64,000 nucleotides of DNA from assembly GCA_028287235.1 (NCBI GenBank), contig JAQBQB010000006.1, positions 115,104-179,103 on the forward strand. Reading direction: 5' to 3'. Source of the stretch: Gemmatimonadota bacterium (GTDB taxonomy: Bacteria > Gemmatimonadota > Gemmatimonadetes > Gemmatimonadales > Gemmatimonadaceae). Below the pieces are notes generated by a model. It worked only from the letters and a program-made list of their open reading frames with translations. It searched no databases and was not told where the DNA came from. Position numbers and translations under genes: made by a program. This document shows positions 55,279 through 63,910 of this stretch, piece by piece. Position 1 is the stretch's first letter. The number at the start of each line of letters is the position of its first letter.

Positions 55279-55575
55279 TTACCCGGCGCGCTCGAGGTGC
55301 GGGAGCGTCACCTCTTTAATGGGAATTCTCAAACGCCGTGACTCGGCGAGAATCTCGACGACGTCGTTCAGATACCAGAAGACGCGCGAGTGGGACATCG
55401 GCATCTTGTACGGCATGTGCTCCCGCACCCACCGCGCGCTCACCTGCCGCTTCGTGACACCGTTCTCCTCCACGGTGTAGAAGTGTTCGACGATCGCCTT
55501 CGCGTCCACCATGCGGCCGCGTGGCTGTTCGACGGGTGGGTGGTCGGATGGTTCAAGCGTGAGTTTATGCGCCAT
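55279..55575 (-). CDS. Small excisionase-like DNA-binding protein
   Basis: 98 aa from ATG 55575, whose A is shared with the stop of the upstream ATPase (TAATG). MVDAKAIVEHFYTVEENGVTKRQVSARWVREHMPYKMPMSHSRVFWYLNDVVEILAES has the look of an AlpA/Xis-type winged helix (substrate recognition helix before a W.. D/E.E segment). It sits next to the integrase, so a directionality role is likely. The open frame back to 55812 is shadow of the ATPase gene. Confidence 0.65.
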   Translation of the reverse strand: MAHKLTLEPSDHPPVEQPRGRMVDAKAIVEHFYTVEENGVTKRQVSARWVREHMPYKMPMSHSRVFWYLNDVVEILAESRRLRIPIKEVTLPHLERAG

Positions 55576-57383
55576 TACTCCAACCCCTCGGGGAACATGG
55601 TCGGCCCGGCCTTCACCACGCCGGTTCCTGCTTTTGCCAAGAGCTCGAGACCGATCAACCATGCGAAGCCGCGCTCGGTCGCACTGGACGACGCGGAGAT
55701 GTCCGCCTGCTCCGCCAAGTCCGCGCGCGTGATCGGGCCCGGCGCTTTCGGCCAGGCGACGTAGGCGTCGTAGAGCTTCCGCTCCGACCCCTCGCCGAGC
55801 AGTCGGCGCCATTCATTGACGTACTCGGCGAGCGTCGGCGGCGATTCCACCAGCGTCGCGGCCGCGCGTCCGGCATCGGTGAGGCGCACCGAACCCGGCG
55901 ACGGAATCTCGAAGTAGCCTTTGTCTTTGATCAGGGTCGCGAAGTACCGCTCGGTCGCGCTCGACGTCGGTGACATCGGGGCGAGGGCGGCCACCTGCGT
56001 CCGCGTCGGCGTCTCGATGTTCACCGAGGCAAGTTTCGCGGCCGCATCAAGCAGCTTCTGCTCGCCACGACTCACGCCCTCGGTCGGTTCGCGCGATGAA
56101 AGGATCGGCTGTCCGCGAGGTGGCACGCGACTCGGGACCGTGCGATCGACAGGACGGCGCACTACGCTGACCGACGGCGCGGCAGTCGCCATGTCGACGA
56201 GCGATTTCACGGCATCCGACACGTCGTCACACGACTCGATCGTCTTCTGTCCGGCGTCGCGAATCCGATTCAGGGTCAATCCCATGTGCCCGAGGCGCGT
56301 GCGAACGTCCGCGTAGGCGAGTTGCGCTCCCTCGATCCGAAGCGCCGTTCGCTCGTCGTCGGAAACGGTCGCTATGGTCTGGCGAGACGCCGCTTTTTTG
56401 AGATCCGAAATCTCCTTGTCCTTCGCGGAGATCGTCTTCCGCAACTCCTTCGGGTCGTCCGCTTTCGCCTTCTCGATCGTGGCCGCCATCTGCCGCTGCA
56501 GCGCACCGAGATCAACATCGGCGACCGTCTTGGGCTCCGCGCGACGCTCGCCGGACTTCGGGGTGGCGCCAGAATCGAACGTCTCGATCGCTGACACGTG
56601 CACGCGCTTGAAAATCCCATCGCTCGTCGGCCAGCCCGGCGACCAGAACCACGCGTCGCCCTGCGGGAGCGAGGGCAGCGAGGCCATGAGCGTGTCGCGC
56701 TCCTCGATCGAGCCATGCACGTCGATCCACGCCTGCATCGCCTTTAAGTCCTGCGGGGAGATCGTGCGCAGGGCCACGAGCATCTCGCATTGCGTGAGGA
56801 CATTCTTGTTGAGAACAGCCGTCCGCTGCGTGATCATCATGCAGCCAATGCCGCGCTGACCGCCGCGGCGGACGATGTCTTCCGCCGCGCCGAGCATGCG
56901 CTCCTCGCCATCTTGCGGCTTCTGTGGGGCGATCGCGTCGGCCTCGTCGATGATCATCATCAGCGGCGTGCGTAGCGATTCCTTCGCTTTTAGGCGGTAG
57001 AGCGTCTCGAGGAAATCGGCCATGAAGACCGCAACCTCGCGCTTGCGAAGCTGCGACAGGTCGAGCAACACGCTCACGCGCTCCTCCACGACCATCTTCG
57101 CGACGATTTCCCCGGCGCCCTTTTCGAGCGGCAGGTCGCCGTGTTCGCCGCCGAGAATGACGACCGGATAGCCGGGGCCCTTTCCGTCGGCCGCAGAGCG
57201 GATGCCCCACCAATCGCCCTTGGGATCCGCGATGACGACCTGCTGGCCAGCTTTCAAGAGCTGCTCGGCGAACCGACGCGCCGTGTAGCTCTTGCCGACA
57301 CGCCGCTTCGCGACGATGCCGATCGCTTGCGTGACGGCGTCGAGCGGAAGCGTGAGGTCGGGGGAAATGCGGAGCTTGGTCAT
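55575..57383 (-). CDS. HerA/DUF87-like ATPase of the mobile element
   Basis: 602 aa from ATG 57383, one base after the previous gene. P-loop AKRRVGKS (residues 25-32; Ala where Gly is usual), VVIADPKGDWWGIR, Walker B LMMIIDEADAI (about 150), RRGGQRGIGCMMITQRTAVLNKNVLTQCEMLVALR (HerA-like sensor). A coiled coil (about 300-350) and a C-terminal winged-helix-like half (SATERYFATLIKDKGYF, ADISASSSATERGFAWLIGLELL) follow. Likely a DNA-translocating or -remodelling motor; its exact role in the element is unknown. Confidence 0.85.
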   Translation of the reverse strand: MTKLRISPDLTLPLDAVTQAIGIVAKRRVGKSYTARRFAEQLLKAGQQVVIADPKGDWWGIRSAADGKGPGYPVVILGGEHGDLPLEKGAGEIVAKMVVEERVSVLLDLSQLRKREVAVFMADFLETLYRLKAKESLRTPLMMIIDEADAIAPQKPQDGEERMLGAAEDIVRRGGQRGIGCMMITQRTAVLNKNVLTQCEMLVALRTISPQDLKAMQAWIDVHGSIEERDTLMASLPSLPQGDAWFWSPGWPTSDGIFKRVHVSAIETFDSGATPKSGERRAEPKTVADVDLGALQRQMAATIEKAKADDPKELRKTISAKDKEISDLKKAASRQTIATVSDDERTALRIEGAQLAYADVRTRLGHMGLTLNRIRDAGQKTIESCDDVSDAVKSLVDMATAAPSVSVVRRPVDRTVPSRVPPRGQPILSSREPTEGVSRGEQKLLDAAAKLASVNIETPTRTQVAALAPMSPTSSATERYFATLIKDKGYFEIPSPGSVRLTDAGRAAATLVESPPTLAEYVNEWRRLLGEGSERKLYDAYVAWPKAPGPITRADLAEQADISASSSATERGFAWLIGLELLAKAGTGVVKAGPTMFPEGLE

Positions 57384-57384
57384 C

Positions 57385-59013
57385 TCAGTCCCACCGATCG
57401 ATGCGATAGTCGGTCGCGCGACCGCCGACCGTGACACGGAGCGCGACGTCGATGCGGCCCTGCCCCTTGCGCAAGTCGTAGCCGCACGCTGATGCCTGCT
57501 CGCGACCAGAGATCACGGCGGCGTTTGAGAACGCCTCGACCGTCGAGCGAATCGCGCGCAGGTCGTCGCGGAGGTTCTCGGGGAACAGCGCGCACCCGGC
57601 ATCGCGACTGTCCACGGCTCCGTCGAGCACGAGCACCACGCCGTCGCTGTGCTGCGGCGCCGGCCGGTCTCCCCACAGATTCGGGAACGGAACCACGCCC
57701 GTCACCGCACGCCACTTGCCGCCTTCAATTCCCCACTGGCCGGCCGGCGACCCGCGGTGGTACACATACCACGTCACCGGATTGCGTCGGTCCTCGCGGT
57801 CCCACCGGATGATCGGCGGCGCGTCGGCGTTGGTCGCGGTCACGAGGGCGATGAACGGGCCAGGGCTCGGCACGAGGAGAGCGATTGCCTCAGCCGTCGG
57901 CAACACTGCGCGAGAGAACTTGTCCCAGGTCATCGTCTGCGCGGGCAGATGAAGGCCAGCAACCGCGGACGCGACGTCCTTCGGCGTGAGGTGTGCGAAG
58001 ACGCCACCAGCATTCGGCGCGCGCGGCGGCGGCGCTGTCGGCTTCCACAGCGTCTCGCACTCGTCGAGGCGCGCGAACCGCCGCTCGAGCGATCGCGCAA
58101 TCCCGAGCTGCGCGACGATGCGCTCCGCTTCGGCGATGTTGCCAGCGGACGGCGCGGCCGTGGGCCGTTGGTACCGAAGCGGGTGTAGCATCGCCGCGAA
58201 CTCGGCTCGGAGCGTCTCGTAGCTCTTGCCCGCCGCGATCCCTTCGAGCAGCGGACCGATGACGGATGCCCGCGGATGCGAATACCCTTCCGGCGACGTT
58301 GCGACGGCCCGCCACAGGATCGCCGACCGACGGCGCTCGTCCTTGACCTCGGCGCGCGCCGTGTGCAGATCGAGCAGCCACTTCACTGGACCAACGAACT
58401 TCTCCGAGCGCGAGAGCGCGTCAGCTTCGAGGATGCGCAGCGCTTCGCGAAGCGCGTCGGCCGAAAACTCTTCGAGCGCGCGTTCGACCGTCGCGACGTT
58501 CTCGCGCACCGCCGCGGCCACTTGCCCCGGCGTGCGCAGGCGGTCCCGATGCAGAAGCGCGTCCGGCACCGTCACCGACAGATGCGTCCACGGTCCCGTC
58601 GCGGGCGTGCCGAGCACGGGCTCCTTCGAGATGAACACGCCGACGACCGGACGGCGCGACACTTCGAGATACAGCCGCTCGGCGACGTGACGGAACGTCT
58701 CAGGCGCGTCCGGCGCTGTGACCGCATGCCAGCAGGCGGCGAACCGAGCGCCGTCGTGGCGGATCACCACGAGCCCGCCGAACCGTTCGACGAACTGGCG
58801 GCACGCGGAGCAGTTGTACGTCTGCCGTTCAGCCTCGGGGAACGACTGGAGATACAGCTCCCACAGCCCCTCGGTGTCCACGGTGAACAGCGCACCGACG
58901 TTCTCGGCGTGCAGGGCAAACGTATCGGCGACGCCGCGCAGGAACGGCGCATAGTTCGGGTCGTCGGTCGTGGTGCGCGTGGCGGTCGATGTTGCGGCGG
59001 TCTTGTTCGACAT
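57385..59013 (-). CDS. Uncharacterised element protein with Cys-x-x-Cys motif
   Basis: 542 aa, soluble. A possible metal site TYNCSACRQFVERFGGLVVIRHDGARFAACW lies at about 70-100, followed by a helical middle (AAAVRENVATVERALEEFSADALREALRILEADALSRSEKF) and a C-terminal part with WYVYHRGSPAGQWG. I recall similar proteins in phage recombination regions, but without a function. It is coupled to the ATPase gene and lies 23 bp downstream of the tRNA-Arg on the same strand. Confidence 0.7.
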   Translation of the reverse strand: MSNKTAATSTATRTTTDDPNYAPFLRGVADTFALHAENVGALFTVDTEGLWELYLQSFPEAERQTYNCSACRQFVERFGGLVVIRHDGARFAACWHAVTAPDAPETFRHVAERLYLEVSRRPVVGVFISKEPVLGTPATGPWTHLSVTVPDALLHRDRLRTPGQVAAAVRENVATVERALEEFSADALREALRILEADALSRSEKFVGPVKWLLDLHTARAEVKDERRRSAILWRAVATSPEGYSHPRASVIGPLLEGIAAGKSYETLRAEFAAMLHPLRYQRPTAAPSAGNIAEAERIVAQLGIARSLERRFARLDECETLWKPTAPPPRAPNAGGVFAHLTPKDVASAVAGLHLPAQTMTWDKFSRAVLPTAEAIALLVPSPGPFIALVTATNADAPPIIRWDREDRRNPVTWYVYHRGSPAGQWGIEGGKWRAVTGVVPFPNLWGDRPAPQHSDGVVLVLDGAVDSRDAGCALFPENLRDDLRAIRSTVEAFSNAAVISGREQASACGYDLRKGQGRIDVALRVTVGGRATDYRIDRWD

Positions 59014-59036
59014 ACGATCCTCTGGTGTTGGTGAAA

Positions 59037-59110
59037 TGGGCGGAGAGGGAGTCGAACCCCCAACCTCGCGGTCCGTAGCCGCGTGCTCTATCCAGTTGAG
59101 CTATCCGCCC
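59037..59110 (-). tRNA. tRNA-Arg (ACG) inside the element operon
   Basis: 74 nt on the minus strand. Acceptor GGGCGGA/TCCGCCC, D-arm GCTC...GAGC, anticodon stem CGCGG/CCGCG with loop CTACGGA (anticodon ACG), T-arm GGGGG/CCCTC (one G-T) with loop TTCGACT, discriminator A. No CCA. It lies between two element genes and is read in their direction, so it is probably cotranscribed. Confidence 0.9.
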
Positions 59111-59200
59111 GTGCTGCCCTGCTGATCGTGCCCGCCGCTCTGCCGCTGGACTGGAAGGAGCATGCGGCGCCGCGTCCGGCCGACGGACACGATCAGTCGT

Positions 59201-59470
59201 TCAGTCGTCTTCGTATCGCTCTGCTTGCTGCTCCACTGCTCGCTGCTGCACGTCCTTGTCGAACGCTTCGTTCTCGTAGAACCAGTCGGGCGGATGAATC
59301 GCGCCGCACTCACATACGATGTCGCCGCTCGCGACTTCCCACTCCGCCGGTTCAGCGGGGTACGAGTGCCACGGCACGTCGCCATACGAGCCGGCCGAAC
59401 CGTGCGATGTCATCTTGATCTCCACTTCGTTCTGCTCGCCGCACGTGCGGCAATCGAAGGGCACGAGCAT
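59201..59470 (-). CDS. Small zinc-ribbon protein
   Basis: 89 aa from ATG 59470, which overlaps the stop of the upstream gene (TGATG). Two Cys pairs: FDCRTCGEQNEVE and DIVCECGAIHPPDW, a zinc-ribbon pattern, and an acidic helical tail (FDKDVQQRAVEQQAERYEDD). The longer open frame to 60559 is only a shadow of the neighbouring 382-aa gene. Function unknown. Confidence 0.7.
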   Translation of the reverse strand: MLVPFDCRTCGEQNEVEIKMTSHGSAGSYGDVPWHSYPAEPAEWEVASGDIVCECGAIHPPDWFYENEAFDKDVQQRAVEQQAERYEDD

Positions 59471-60618
59471 CAGCCCTCGGCCTCCACTCCTGCTTCCTTC
59501 GCGGCCTGAATCTCCTGCACCGCATCGTCGTCGATCGTCGGTGGCGCGGAGTCCGACCACAGATCGTCCGTCGCGTCGCTCGCCTTCCCGCGCTCGCCAA
59601 TCGTGCGGTTGTACCGTGCCGCGCGCGCGGCCGCCTCCGCCCGTGACTCGCACGTCTCGCTCTCCGTGCCGCTCGCGATCCAGAAGCGACCGTCGCCATC
59701 GTCGTGCGGCATCCACGGCCCAGCGAGCGCCCACGTCTCGATTTCGTCGAGCGTGATGTCGGACGATTGCGCGTAAACGCGGTTGAGCTTCCCGGCGTAG
59801 TACTCGGCGTCCTGCTTGTCGGCGAGCGTGATGTCGACGACCTTCGTTTCGCGGTGCATCACTTCCCAGCCGTCGTCCGAGCCCTGCAACACGAACGGTC
59901 CAGCCTCGAGCAGCTCGTTCAGGCGGTCGATCGATATTGTCTGGTCGGCGATGACGGTCGGCTCGTCCGGAATCGCGGCGGCGCCAAACTGCGCCGCGAC
60001 ACATGACCCGATCCACGCGATCACGCTGTCGCGCTCTTCCTTTGTCCATGCGCTGATTTGGCCACGCATGATCGAGAACCCAAGGCCATTGATGCTCCCG
60101 CGGAGCACCTCGTTCGTGATCGGCGCGCCCGTCGAGAGCTCGAACACCATCCCCGCTTGTGCCTGCTCGCGCTCGGCCATCTCGACTTCGGTGAGCAGCG
60201 ACAGCTCGAACCGCTCGCCGCGAAGGAACTCCGTCGCTTCCTTCTCCGCCTGGTCGAGCAACCGCCCGATCGTGCCGGTGTCGGCCTCTTTGATCACCGG
60301 GGTATTGAAGATCAGCGGCGCGTCGGACTCGTCGAGCTTCTTCTCGCATGTCAGCACGAGCATGCGGCCGTCGCCATCGCGCCCATCCTTGATCGACAGG
60401 CCGCGCACGCGCAGCCCGCTGCGATACTCGTCGTCGAATTCCAACAGCGAGAGGACCGTCGGCACGAATGCCGCGAGCGACCCCGGCAAGGCATCGCGCG
60501 GCCGTCCGGGTGACGTGAGCGTGTGTTCGATATGGTCGGCGCCGTGCGACGTCGGCCACGTCAACACCACCGTGTCGCCGTCGAACTTGATCTTCCGAAA
60601 CCGCTGGGTCGCGCTCAT
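59470..60618 (-). CDS. Uncharacterised element protein, 382 aa
   Basis: Soluble, acidic. N-terminal part (RFRKIKFDGDTVVLTWPTSHGADHIEHTL, GRMLVLTCEKKLDESDAPLIFNTPVI) looks beta-rich, then a helical stretch (LLDQAEKEATEFLRGERFELSLLTEVEMAEREQAQ) and a C-terminal part with repeated W segments (GWEVMHRETKVVDITL, ETWALAGPWMPHDDGDGRFWIASG). No family recognised. It is 2 bp downstream of the SMC-like gene, so it belongs to the same transcript and may be a partner. Confidence 0.65.
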   Translation of the reverse strand: MSATQRFRKIKFDGDTVVLTWPTSHGADHIEHTLTSPGRPRDALPGSLAAFVPTVLSLLEFDDEYRSGLRVRGLSIKDGRDGDGRMLVLTCEKKLDESDAPLIFNTPVIKEADTGTIGRLLDQAEKEATEFLRGERFELSLLTEVEMAEREQAQAGMVFELSTGAPITNEVLRGSINGLGFSIMRGQISAWTKEERDSVIAWIGSCVAAQFGAAAIPDEPTVIADQTISIDRLNELLEAGPFVLQGSDDGWEVMHRETKVVDITLADKQDAEYYAGKLNRVYAQSSDITLDEIETWALAGPWMPHDDGDGRFWIASGTESETCESRAEAAARAARYNRTIGERGKASDATDDLWSDSAPPTIDDDAVQEIQAAKEAGVEAEG

Positions 60619-60620
60619 GG

Positions 60621-61946
60621 TCAGACCCCTGCCGGCTCTTCGATTTCGTCGGCCTGCTCCACGGGCACCCCGTCGACTGCGATCACACCACCGTCCTCGA
60701 GCAGCACTCCCACTTTGCCATCGGTGGCCACCTTCTCGATCCAGACTTGGTAGCCCTTCTCTTCGGCCATCTGCGCGACGGTGAGCAGGCTCGCCTCGTC
60801 GAGCAGCGAGCCATCCTTAATGAGCACGATCTTGAGCTTGGGGTTCGCCGCCATCGCGAGCGCACACGACACCTTGATCTGTTCTGCGCTCGACGCCTGC
60901 TCGAACGGCACGCCGTTGAAGAGCACTTCCCCGTCGCCGAAGGACAGTCCGGAGACCGGCATGTTCGCCGCGGCGATCGCGTCCGCTTTCTGCGCCTTGC
61001 GCGTATTCATCGCCGCCGTCAACGCGCCTACCTTCTCCTCGGCGTCAGCCAGCTCGCGCTCCGCATCGACGAGCGCGGCCCGCTGGCGCGCCTGGTACTC
61101 ACGCACCGCGTTCTCCTTCGTCGCCTCGTCGATCTGCTGCCGAAGCGCAGTCACATCGATCGGCTCGCCGAGGTCCGGCGCGTTGGTCAACTGCTCGAGA
61201 ATGTCGGCGGCCGTCCCCTCGAGCTTCTCCGCCTTGGCCACGAGCCGCGCGGCCTCCTCGCGACACTTGGCCGCCACTTCGAGGGCGGAGGCGCGCTCCG
61301 TCGATCGCCGCACGCGGTCGAGCTTTTCCGTCGCGAGATCGGCGTTGTGCTTCCCCGCGTCCTGCATTTGCGTGAGGAGCGCGGATACGTCGATCAACTC
61401 CGCCGGGATAGAGTCGTCCAATCCGGCGCGCACCGTTTCCGCCCGTTCGCGGAAGGACTTGATGCGGTGCCCCCACTGGGTGCGCAGCTCGAAATCGCGG
61501 GCGTTCAACCCGTCGAGCGCGTCGATGTCCACGTCCAGCTTGACGACGCCGCGCAACGTCTCGAGTTGGTCCTTCGGCTTCGCGCGTGAGAACGCGAGCG
61601 GATCGAAGGTGAGCTCGCCCAGGAGATCGTCGAGCAAGCGCTGCGGCGACGGGAAGCGTGCGCCGCTCTGGGCCTCGACGATGACGCTGGTGCTCCCTTC
61701 GGCGGTGAATTTCCGCGTGACGCGGATCTCGCCGAGATTGAGCTTGATGACGGCGCTCTGCTTCCCGTTGCGCACGGGCTTCGACGTCACGTGCTTTGTG
61801 CCGGCGAGCGCCCAAAAGAGCGCGTCGAGCACGCTCGACTTCCCCGAGCCGTTCGGCCCCGTGATCTGAACAACCGACCCGGTCGGGACAATGGTCACCG
61901 CGCGGAGTTTTTTCACGTTCTGTGCTTCGAGTCCGATGATGTGCAT
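60621..61946 (-). CDS. SMC/RecF-like AAA ATPase of the recombination module
   Basis: 441 aa. N-terminal P-loop TGPNGSGKSSVLDALFWALAG (about residue 30-50), a long coiled coil (about 170-330: DLATEKLDRVRRSTERASALEVAAKCREEAARL) and a C-terminal region with SSAEQIKVSCALAMAANPKLKIVLIKDGSLLDEASL where the ABC-type signature and Walker B would sit. Similar ATPases occur beside RecT and exonuclease in phages. It would act on DNA ends or annealing intermediates. Confidence 0.85.
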   Translation of the reverse strand: MHIIGLEAQNVKKLRAVTIVPTGSVVQITGPNGSGKSSVLDALFWALAGTKHVTSKPVRNGKQSAVIKLNLGEIRVTRKFTAEGSTSVIVEAQSGARFPSPQRLLDDLLGELTFDPLAFSRAKPKDQLETLRGVVKLDVDIDALDGLNARDFELRTQWGHRIKSFRERAETVRAGLDDSIPAELIDVSALLTQMQDAGKHNADLATEKLDRVRRSTERASALEVAAKCREEAARLVAKAEKLEGTAADILEQLTNAPDLGEPIDVTALRQQIDEATKENAVREYQARQRAALVDAERELADAEEKVGALTAAMNTRKAQKADAIAAANMPVSGLSFGDGEVLFNGVPFEQASSAEQIKVSCALAMAANPKLKIVLIKDGSLLDEASLLTVAQMAEEKGYQVWIEKVATDGKVGVLLEDGGVIAVDGVPVEQADEIEEPAGV

Positions 61947-61999
61947 GGTCGTTCCTTGTCAGTCGTGGTGGTGGCGTGCAGTTCGGGGGCAGGCGCGGG

Positions 62000-62947
62000 T
62001 CAGTAGTACGGGCACTCGGTTTCGTGCTTCCCGTCCTTGCCGCCGCAAGCCTCGCAGACGCTGCCCGACCTCTGGGTGTCAGCGTCGTTCGCCGCGTCCG
62101 GCGCGGGTGCGGCTGGGCCATCGTCCGAGCCGTTTTTCAAATGCTTCGCGAGCGACTCACGGAGTGCGTTCGTTCCCGTGCCGGACTTCGCTTCGCTCAC
62201 GACGATGGCCTCGACGGTCTCCGCGGTGTCGAGAATGTCCGACACGCCGCCCACCTCGCCCGTCTCGGCGCGATTGTCCAATTCGACGGCGGCGGCTAGC
62301 TCGGGCGACAGTGGCAGATACTTGACGAGGCGCTTCACGACCGTCTTGCGGCCCATCTCGGCGTAGTCGGACACCCACGGTCCGCTGCCACTCGCTTTGC
62401 TGCGTGCGCGAATCGCGTCTACCTCGGCCTTCGACATGACTTCGAACTGCCGCACGTTGCCCGGGAGCAACGCCGTCGCGTAGAACGCGATGATGTTCTT
62501 GTACTCGCGGTCGGCGCTCAGCCTTGGGCTGTGCACGATGCGCGGGTCGGTGCCCTGCTCGACCGCGAACACGTCGGAATCGTAGACGACGCGCGCATCG
62601 ACCAAGAGGATGCCGCCGCTCCGTCTCGCCAGGTCGATGAGCCCGCGGTACCCCGGGATCAACTGGCACTCGTAGACCCCGCGGTTCTTGAACGGCACAA
62701 GGTACGCGCTACCGAGCGGCGAATTCACTTCGAGGCCCAGCTGCGCTGCCTGCATCACGGACTGCAGGATGGAGCTCGGCGTACACTCCAAGAGCAACGG
62801 CGTGCGCGACGTCGCGAGCAGCGCAATCTTGATGAGCTTCTCGGCGTTGATGTGCCGCGGCATCACCGCTTGGAGCGATGGCGTGGCCTTCGTGAGAAGA
62901 TCCTTCAGCGTCTTTTGTGCGGGGGCAACTGCTAGGGAGGTACCCAT
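62000..62947 (-). CDS. RecT-type single-strand annealing protein with C-terminal zinc knuckle
   Basis: 315 aa. RecT core: SLQAVMPRHINAEKLIKIALLATSRTPLLLECTPSSILQSVMQAAQLGLEVNSPLGSAYLVPFKN, CQLIPGYRGLIDLARRSG, then VMSKAEVDAIRARSKA and YAEMGRKTVVKRLVKYLPLSPELAAAVE. Beyond the usual end it has a linker and a small Cys/His cluster VCEACGGKDGKHETECPYY (CxxC..H..C). It anneals ssDNA exposed by the exonuclease encoded just upstream. Confidence 0.9.
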   Translation of the reverse strand: MGTSLAVAPAQKTLKDLLTKATPSLQAVMPRHINAEKLIKIALLATSRTPLLLECTPSSILQSVMQAAQLGLEVNSPLGSAYLVPFKNRGVYECQLIPGYRGLIDLARRSGGILLVDARVVYDSDVFAVEQGTDPRIVHSPRLSADREYKNIIAFYATALLPGNVRQFEVMSKAEVDAIRARSKASGSGPWVSDYAEMGRKTVVKRLVKYLPLSPELAAAVELDNRAETGEVGGVSDILDTAETVEAIVVSEAKSGTGTNALRESLAKHLKNGSDDGPAAPAPDAANDADTQRSGSVCEACGGKDGKHETECPYY

Positions 62948-62950
62948 CGA

Positions 62951-63910
62951 TCACTCCTTGGGGAACGTCGGCAAGAACTTCCTCGCCTGCGGGGTCGAAT
63001 ACTTCGCGATCAGGTCGGCCGGCGCGTTGAGCGCCATGGCCACCTCTTTCCACTTCGTGGTCACGCCATCGGGCGCCTTCCACGTCACGCGTCCGGAGCG
63101 GCCGACGATGCCGGCGTCCGAACCGATCACCGCCATGAGTTGGTGCTTGAGCACTTCCTCATTCGCCTCGAGCACCTTGACGGCCTCTCGAACGCTGCGC
63201 AGCTCTGAGATGAGCTTGTCCTCCTCGCGCGTGGCGTCGCGCAGCACGTCGCCATGCGTGGCGAACTTCGCCTTGAGGTACTCGGCGGTCTGCGGCCCGG
63301 CGCCGATCTCAGGTTCGACGCCTCCGACGATGTGCCGCGTCCAAAATTCGCGGCACTGATCGAGCACGGCCGAGCCGACTTCCATGTCGAGCGACAGGTG
63401 GTACATCCGGAAATCACTCTTCCCGAACAACACCGCGACCTTCGCTTCACGCAGGCCCGTCACGAGCAACTGCCAATACACCTGCGCGCTGATGTCCGTC
63501 GGCACCTGGTCGGTTCCCGAGACGCCCCAGTGCACGGACTGCCGGTCCGACTTGTTCTTGATTTCGAGGACGTGCGAGACGCCGTCGAGCATGAACAGGC
63601 CGTCGGGCGTTGCCGACATCCACGAGTCGATCGGATGGACGAGCGAGCCCGGCATGTCGATCTCGACGCCGAGCGTATCGGCAACCTTCTGGCGAATCGC
63701 CGGCTCGACACGCAGCCCCCACTCGGTGTGCTCGTTGCCCGCGAAGGGCGGCACGAGACCACGCTTTGACAGCCAGATGTCGTGCGGGCTCTTGTAGCGG
63801 TCGAGGCCCAAGACGGCGGGGACTTCCGAGGCGCCCAACGTTTTCCGGCGATCCTCGAGCTGTTCGTCGCTGAACGAGATGCCGGCGACGTGATGGACTG
63901 AGGCGGTCAT
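62951..63910 (-). CDS. YqaJ-family viral recombinase/exonuclease
   Basis: 319 aa. YqaJ motifs: RRKTLGASEVPAVLGLDRYKSPHDIWLSKRGL, HTEWGLRVEPAIRQKVAD, WMSATPDGLFMLDGVSHVLEIKNKS (catalytic D...E.K) and DISAQVYWQLLVTG. It degrades one strand from DNA ends and feeds ssDNA to RecT. The start overlaps the stop of the next upstream gene (ATGA). Confidence 0.9.
   Translation of the reverse strand: MTASVHHVAGISFSDEQLEDRRKTLGASEVPAVLGLDRYKSPHDIWLSKRGLVPPFAGNEHTEWGLRVEPAIRQKVADTLGVEIDMPGSLVHPIDSWMSATPDGLFMLDGVSHVLEIKNKSDRQSVHWGVSGTDQVPTDISAQVYWQLLVTGLREAKVAVLFGKSDFRMYHLSLDMEVGSAVLDQCREFWTRHIVGGVEPEIGAGPQTAEYLKAKFATHGDVLRDATREEDKLISELRSVREAVKVLEANEEVLKHQLMAVIGSDAGIVGRSGRVTWKAPDGVTTKWKEVAMALNAPADLIAKYSTPQARKFLPTFPKE

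Noticed and set aside
59201..60559. 452-codon frame opposite phase to the 382-aa element gene
   Set aside because: Only the last 90 codons (zinc ribbon, from ATG 59470) look like protein; the upstream part is Arg/Ala shadow.
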